Shown piece by piece: positions 59,401 through 64,000 of a stretch of 64,000 nt of DNA (positions are counted from its first letter, which is position 1; every line of letters begins with the position of its first letter). The stretch covers positions 10,682,001-10,746,000 of the forward strand of contig NC_135127.1 of assembly GCF_050908995.1 (NCBI RefSeq). The letters are read 5' to 3'. The notes beneath the pieces are model-generated. The model made no database searches, had not been told where the DNA came from, and was given only the letters and a program-made list of their open reading frames with translations. The position numbers and the translations under genes were made by a program. Source of the stretch: Andrena cerasifolii. Taxonomy: Eukaryota; Arthropoda; Insecta; Hymenoptera; Andrenidae.

Positions 59401-62400
59401 GTGATCGATAGCGGTGCCAAAGTGCAAGTGGCTTAAACACCCCACGAGGCAAGCTTCCTTCTCGCGAGGCTCGTATTGATCGCGTGACGAATCTCCGAAT
59501 AGATTCCAGGGTGTACACGTGGCCAGCGCGAGCTACACAGAGTTAAACGCCGAAGAGCTCGCCTAATTCGCTTAGTCTCCCAGCTTTCGAGCTTCACCGT
59601 GAACCACGGTTATTATCGTGCCGCACAAAGGGCAACTGCGACGCCAGCCCGATCGAGGACCCTCTCGATAACGAGAGAACGATCCCAGATCGATATCGGG
59701 CGCGTGGGTGTAGCTCCCTTTGCTCGTCTTCCAAGCTTCCCGTGCGTTCGCTGAACCTCCAACGGCGATCGATAAACCCGCTGATAAGGCACGGCCGTTG
59801 GAACTCGAAATCCCGCTGGTGGGAAATAGCCGATTACTGTCGAAATAATTCTATGCTTTTCGAAGGGAAGACAAATTTTTAAAATGGGGGTGGTGATGAG
59901 GATCTACCTAAGACTTATTAGTATTATTATTCTACTTGATATCAACGGGTCAAAACCCTTTATTACATAGCTATGACGGAGGATAGATTAAAAAGCAATA
60001 GCGGAAAGTAAAGTAAAGTTAAGCGGAGTGATGAGAAAGCAGAGTATTGCATTCTGCATATCGCTAGGTTAACTGTGAGTTTAAATGAATGTAAAGAATT
60101 ATTAAAGAAGTCGAGTGAGTCGCAGAAACGGTTGGCGATTAGACACAGGGGGTTGAAGCAGTTACTGTGGCTGTAGAGAGCGCGATGCTGCTCAAGTGCA
60201 AAAAGAGTATGGCTTCTGAGACGTCGCGAAGGAGTATGAAAATTTAGTATATGTAGGATGTCAGGAGAGTCGATACTGTGATTTATTACCCTACGTATAA
60301 ATAGCAGATCGGCAGGGGCAATAGCCCGAGGCGCGACATAATGGAAATGCAGATTTATACACGCGTTGCATCTTTTACAGTAGACAAATATTAAAGGATG
60401 AGAAAGAACGTGCAGCCACGTGCTTTAAAGGTAGTCTACTAGTTTCCTGAGAATTGTATGTTTTGCAGGGTTGCTCGATGACTTCGCGAGTGCCTCCCCG
60501 AGTGCCCTCCCCTTTCGCCAACTGAAAACTACCCCCCACCCACGGTACACGGTAACAAATAACAGTAATCCTTCGTTTACCGCGACGAACATTTGCCGGG
60601 ACCTGATCCAGTAGACGCGGAGTTTTCCATATTGAGGAAAGTGCCAGGAGAAAACGACCCCATTACCCTCAATCTGTCCAAACTCGCCACGCAAAGTACC
60701 GAAGCAAGTTCGACCCGGGAAAGGAAACGTTCTAGCTCGTCCTCGAATTCCAGCGTCCCTCGAGTATCTCCTCCACCCTTCCTCCCGTTTTGCAACCCTT
60801 GACGGAGCCCCGTGGCTCGTCGTGGGAATATTACCAGCCATGCCAGCTCGTTACCGAAACTTCGATGGTGAATACGTCCCAAGGACGCTTCTGGAGACTT
60901 CATGCTTGATCGAAGAAGGGTGAAGGGGGCCTGGTCCTGAAAACTCCACGAAGACGCGAAACGCTTAATTAGAAGGCACGGAGCGCTGTTCGTTGTCTGT
61001 GTACGTGTGTTTTCAAAGAAATCCAGTATTTATAATAAGGGTACTTATTTAAGCCGAGCTTATCTTTAACTCGTCGTTTCCTACTATCGCTAATTATCCC
61101 CACATCTTCCATTGCGGAAGAAATTATGATCTGACTGTTCGAATTTACTACAAAAAGCTTAAAGTTTCAACTGACAGAGAATTTGACAGCACTTCTAGTG
61201 GATTCCGTCGAAAAAGGCTCCGCGAACTTTCTGCCTTCGTGTGCGTTACATCCCAGTAAACTTTTCCTCGGGGATGATTTTAATTAAGTCGTTGGAGCAG
61301 CGGCACGTGTGGAGGATGACACCAGACGCGATCCATATTTGTTAATCTATCGCGAAGAAGGAAGGAACGCTCTAAGCCAACAAAGGCGCGTCTGGAGCCG
61401 CCTGATTAATTTCGCAACGCGGAGAGGCCTGACTGCTGGAATACTGCAAGATAAATGAGATCGTTCCGAGACAATCGAGCGCCAAGCCGATTGCGGGACA
61501 CGCAACGGCCTCGCTGCTAAGTCCGCCCGAATTTCCATCAATACACGAGAATTAAGAAGGGTGGATACGATACTGTTGCCAATAAATCGTGGCACGACGT
61601 GCGCGCATCTGATCCGAGGAAAATGCCTCATAAATTTAATCGTGACTACAGAAGGGCAATCCCCTGACGTCTTATAACAAACACGATTATTTTATATTCA
61701 TTATTTAAAATCGAAAGCGCTGGCATCTATGCTAGAAACAGCTTTCAAGCGCCCTCCTTCGGCGATAAATACTGTACCAAGAACGTCACGCGTCACGATA
61801 AGAATCCATTTTACAAAGCATCCAATTTTACACCCTCTTTCCGCCTCTCCCCCCCCCCCCCCTCCCTGACGGAGGAAGAAATAAGTTCGTCGAATGGAAT
61901 CCAAGTATTCCGGTCACGTTCCGCAAGGACAACTCCGTACGCGAAATTGCCAGCGAATTCCTATTAAACCGAGCCCTCTTGTCTCTCTCTGCCGATCTAA
62001 CGGTTGATCTGTCGGGCGATCTGGGAGAGTCGCGAGCATAATTTCTCGCGGACGACGCGCGCGTCGCGTGTACTCGTCGGACGGGGTTATGGATCGGGGG
62101 TCGCTCGATGAATACGGATGGCGCGATTTCTGGCTTGAATTCTGCTCGGCCATTGTCCACGGCAAATTACCCTGGCGAACGCGAACGTCTCGTTTCGGGG
62201 ATGTTGGCCATTAAGGAGTAACGTTTAGCTATCTGCTTGATATAGTTTGGGGGCAGGGGTTGCTTGAAAGAAGGTAATAAAAAGTAACGACGACGGTGGT
62301 ATCGGTAATTGGTAATAGAGAGCACAGGTACAACTAGTGTTCCTTCTCGCGAATTCTTTCTCGGGAATTTCTCGAGAAATTTTATAAATGCTTATTTCTT

Positions 62401-64000
62401 ATTTCTCAAGAAATGCTATTTTTCTCGAGTAACTTAAGTCTACGAAAATTATTATTAATCTCATTTATTTTCGGAATTGAAGTTTTAGTTAGTTCAATTT
62501 GTATATTACTAGTTAATCGCGAACGTATAAACTCAACTACAATTTATAATAAATCTTATTAGTGACATTAGAACCTTTATGAATTACAATAGAAAATCTC
62601 AGTAGAGAAAATTCGACATTATTGACTGGTGAAGGTGCCCTAAAATTCTTATTTAACAATTTATGATTTCTTGAATTGAATGGGTGGAAGTGGTTAAAAA
62701 AAATTGTAGCTTCAAATAAGGAACAATGAAACCCAACTTCTGGAGCTCTCATTCTTAAAGACACAGTACTGAAGTAATTTTAAAATTTTCAGGAGCAAAT
62801 GCAAACGTGTTAAGAAAACACATCTCACCGTCCGAGAAACTAACCTCGAACAACGGATAATTCGTTCCCGATGACGAATTCTCCCCGGCCAGAATCGCAA
62901 CGATAATTACACGCAAGGGGGATGAAATGATCAGCTGGATCGGTGGAGTGAGTGGGCCTGGGTTAATATTCATAGAAGTCGGGGATTTCTTGCCCGAACT
63001 TGGGATCGTAAAACTACTGTTAACGGGAATCCGAAAGTTGTATTCCCAGCGGCCACCCCCTCATTGGCCCCTGTAATACGAGTGGCGCAGGGGCGACGTC
63101 GAATATCCTGTGGCGACGTGGATAAACCAGCAGCCGAAATTGGGTACACGGAAGTTTGGATACACTCGGAATTCCGAGTATGTAGCCGCGACAGGCTCGC
63201 GTTGATGCGTCCCATTCGTGTGCCCTCGAAATGTCTGGGGGCATGCCGTCGAGGGGCAGGCGTAGCGTGCTTTCCCGGGGCTGACTATGCGCGGGTCTGC
63301 TCCACTTGGAAACGTTTCCAGAGAGGAAAAACTTGCCGCCGCTCTCGGCAAGCTATCCGATAACACGAATCCCTTCGATCCCAGAGAACTCGTATCGCCA
63401 CGCACCTCAGTGATAACAGGAACAACCCTCGTAACTCCGTTTCCTTCAATATCCTAACCACCCCCTGCGATCCACGTACAGCGAATAATCTCAGAGCCTT
63501 CAACAGATCGATCTCCACTTTCCATTACAATTACAACTGCGGGGTGATTTTCCAGTCGAACGCTGATCGAGAGTGCTCAAGCCGAAGATGAAAAACAGCG
63601 TTCATTTCGGTGGCCAGATGCCGTAATAGGGGCACGTACTTCATTTCATACTTGGAGTAGCTCACGCGCCGCGGTCGCGAAACTTATGGCAACTACTACG
63701 CCCACGGACGGAAATAAGTCTGCGAAAAAGGAGCGTGGCGGAGGTGGCTCGGGGTGAGCTGGGGTGGATCGAGGCTGGTCTCCATCGGACTGTCTGCGAA
63801 TTATTAAACATAACGGTGAAATATCGCGGCGGCCGATACGATGGCGGGCTTCGAGGGGGTGGCGGGCAACGTGAGCTGCTTTCGCAACCGGCCGCTTCGC
63901 TTTGTACATTCGACGTTCGGGGGCGAATGGAAGGGTGGCGGTATCGATGCATTCGCCGGCGTTGCGATTATTCGACCTACGAGAGTGTTTGATCGATGCG
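56414..64000. other. No supported gene
   Basis: Mostly GC-rich DNA with a poly-C run at 61849-61862 and AT-rich DNA at 62340-62760. The largest frames (278 codons at 58476-59312 and 241 at 58468-59193, both minus; 177 plus at 58769-59302) occupy the same DNA in several phases, which points to stop-poor composition and not to coding. The 211-codon minus frame at 56429-57064 has no recognised domain. A TATAAATAG at 60296-60304 has no gene attached. Confidence 0.4.
61849..61862. repeat. Poly-C homopolymer (14 C)
   Basis: Uninterrupted run of 14 cytosines within a longer C/T-rich tract (about 61831-61867). Confidence 0.85.

Overview
The window is eukaryotic nuclear DNA, most likely from an insect and plausibly a hymenopteran such as a bee. 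It has one multi-exon gene with short GT-AG introns, no operon-like packing, frequent CpG, sharp swings between GC-rich blocks and AT-rich islands, and many short non-autonomous DNA transposons. Species assignment is inference; no marker gene here settles it.

The only protein gene I can support is on the minus strand at 44100-41736. Its seven coding exons join without a frame break into a 330-residue secreted serine protease of the chymotrypsin (S1) family. It has a signal peptide, a short propeptide, an R43/I44 activation site, the catalytic triad H86/D138/S233, and Asp227 in the S1 pocket, which gives trypsin-like specificity. After the normal protease end it carries an unusual 59-residue tail: five 5-residue repeats encoded by a 15-bp tandem repeat, then a hydrophobic terminus that looks like a GPI-attachment signal or membrane anchor. 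GATA motifs cluster just upstream.

The rest (more than 95%) looks intergenic or intronic. Its clearest structure is a set of short inverted-repeat elements. (1) Several AT-rich elements of about 500-725 bp have TTAA-flanked ends of the form TTAAGGGG(G)T but largely unrelated interiors (1618-2325, 5729-6452, 28314-28826, probably 17369-17870). A two-copy dispersed repeat with the same terminus lies at 19582-19750 and 44865-45034. (2) Two copies of a TA-flanked palindromic element of about 490 bp lie at 24125-24613 and 46531-47026. (3) A foldback element lies at 129-557, and a small hairpin at 51150-51373.

Other repeats are a 162-bp tandem array of four near-identical units (55759-56413), a diverged duplication about 515 bp apart (14858-14927 and 15371-15442), weaker tandem duplications at 22489-22594 and 32296-32590, blocks of strand-skewed low-complexity DNA, and four pure G/C homopolymers. 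A block rich in TAATTA and TTTAAT at 26220-26800 looks like candidate developmental enhancer DNA. I saw no tRNA, rRNA, CRISPR array or prokaryotic feature. I did not find a coherent undescribed system. The best leads are the shared TTAAGGGG terminus across unrelated elements and the tailed trypsin.
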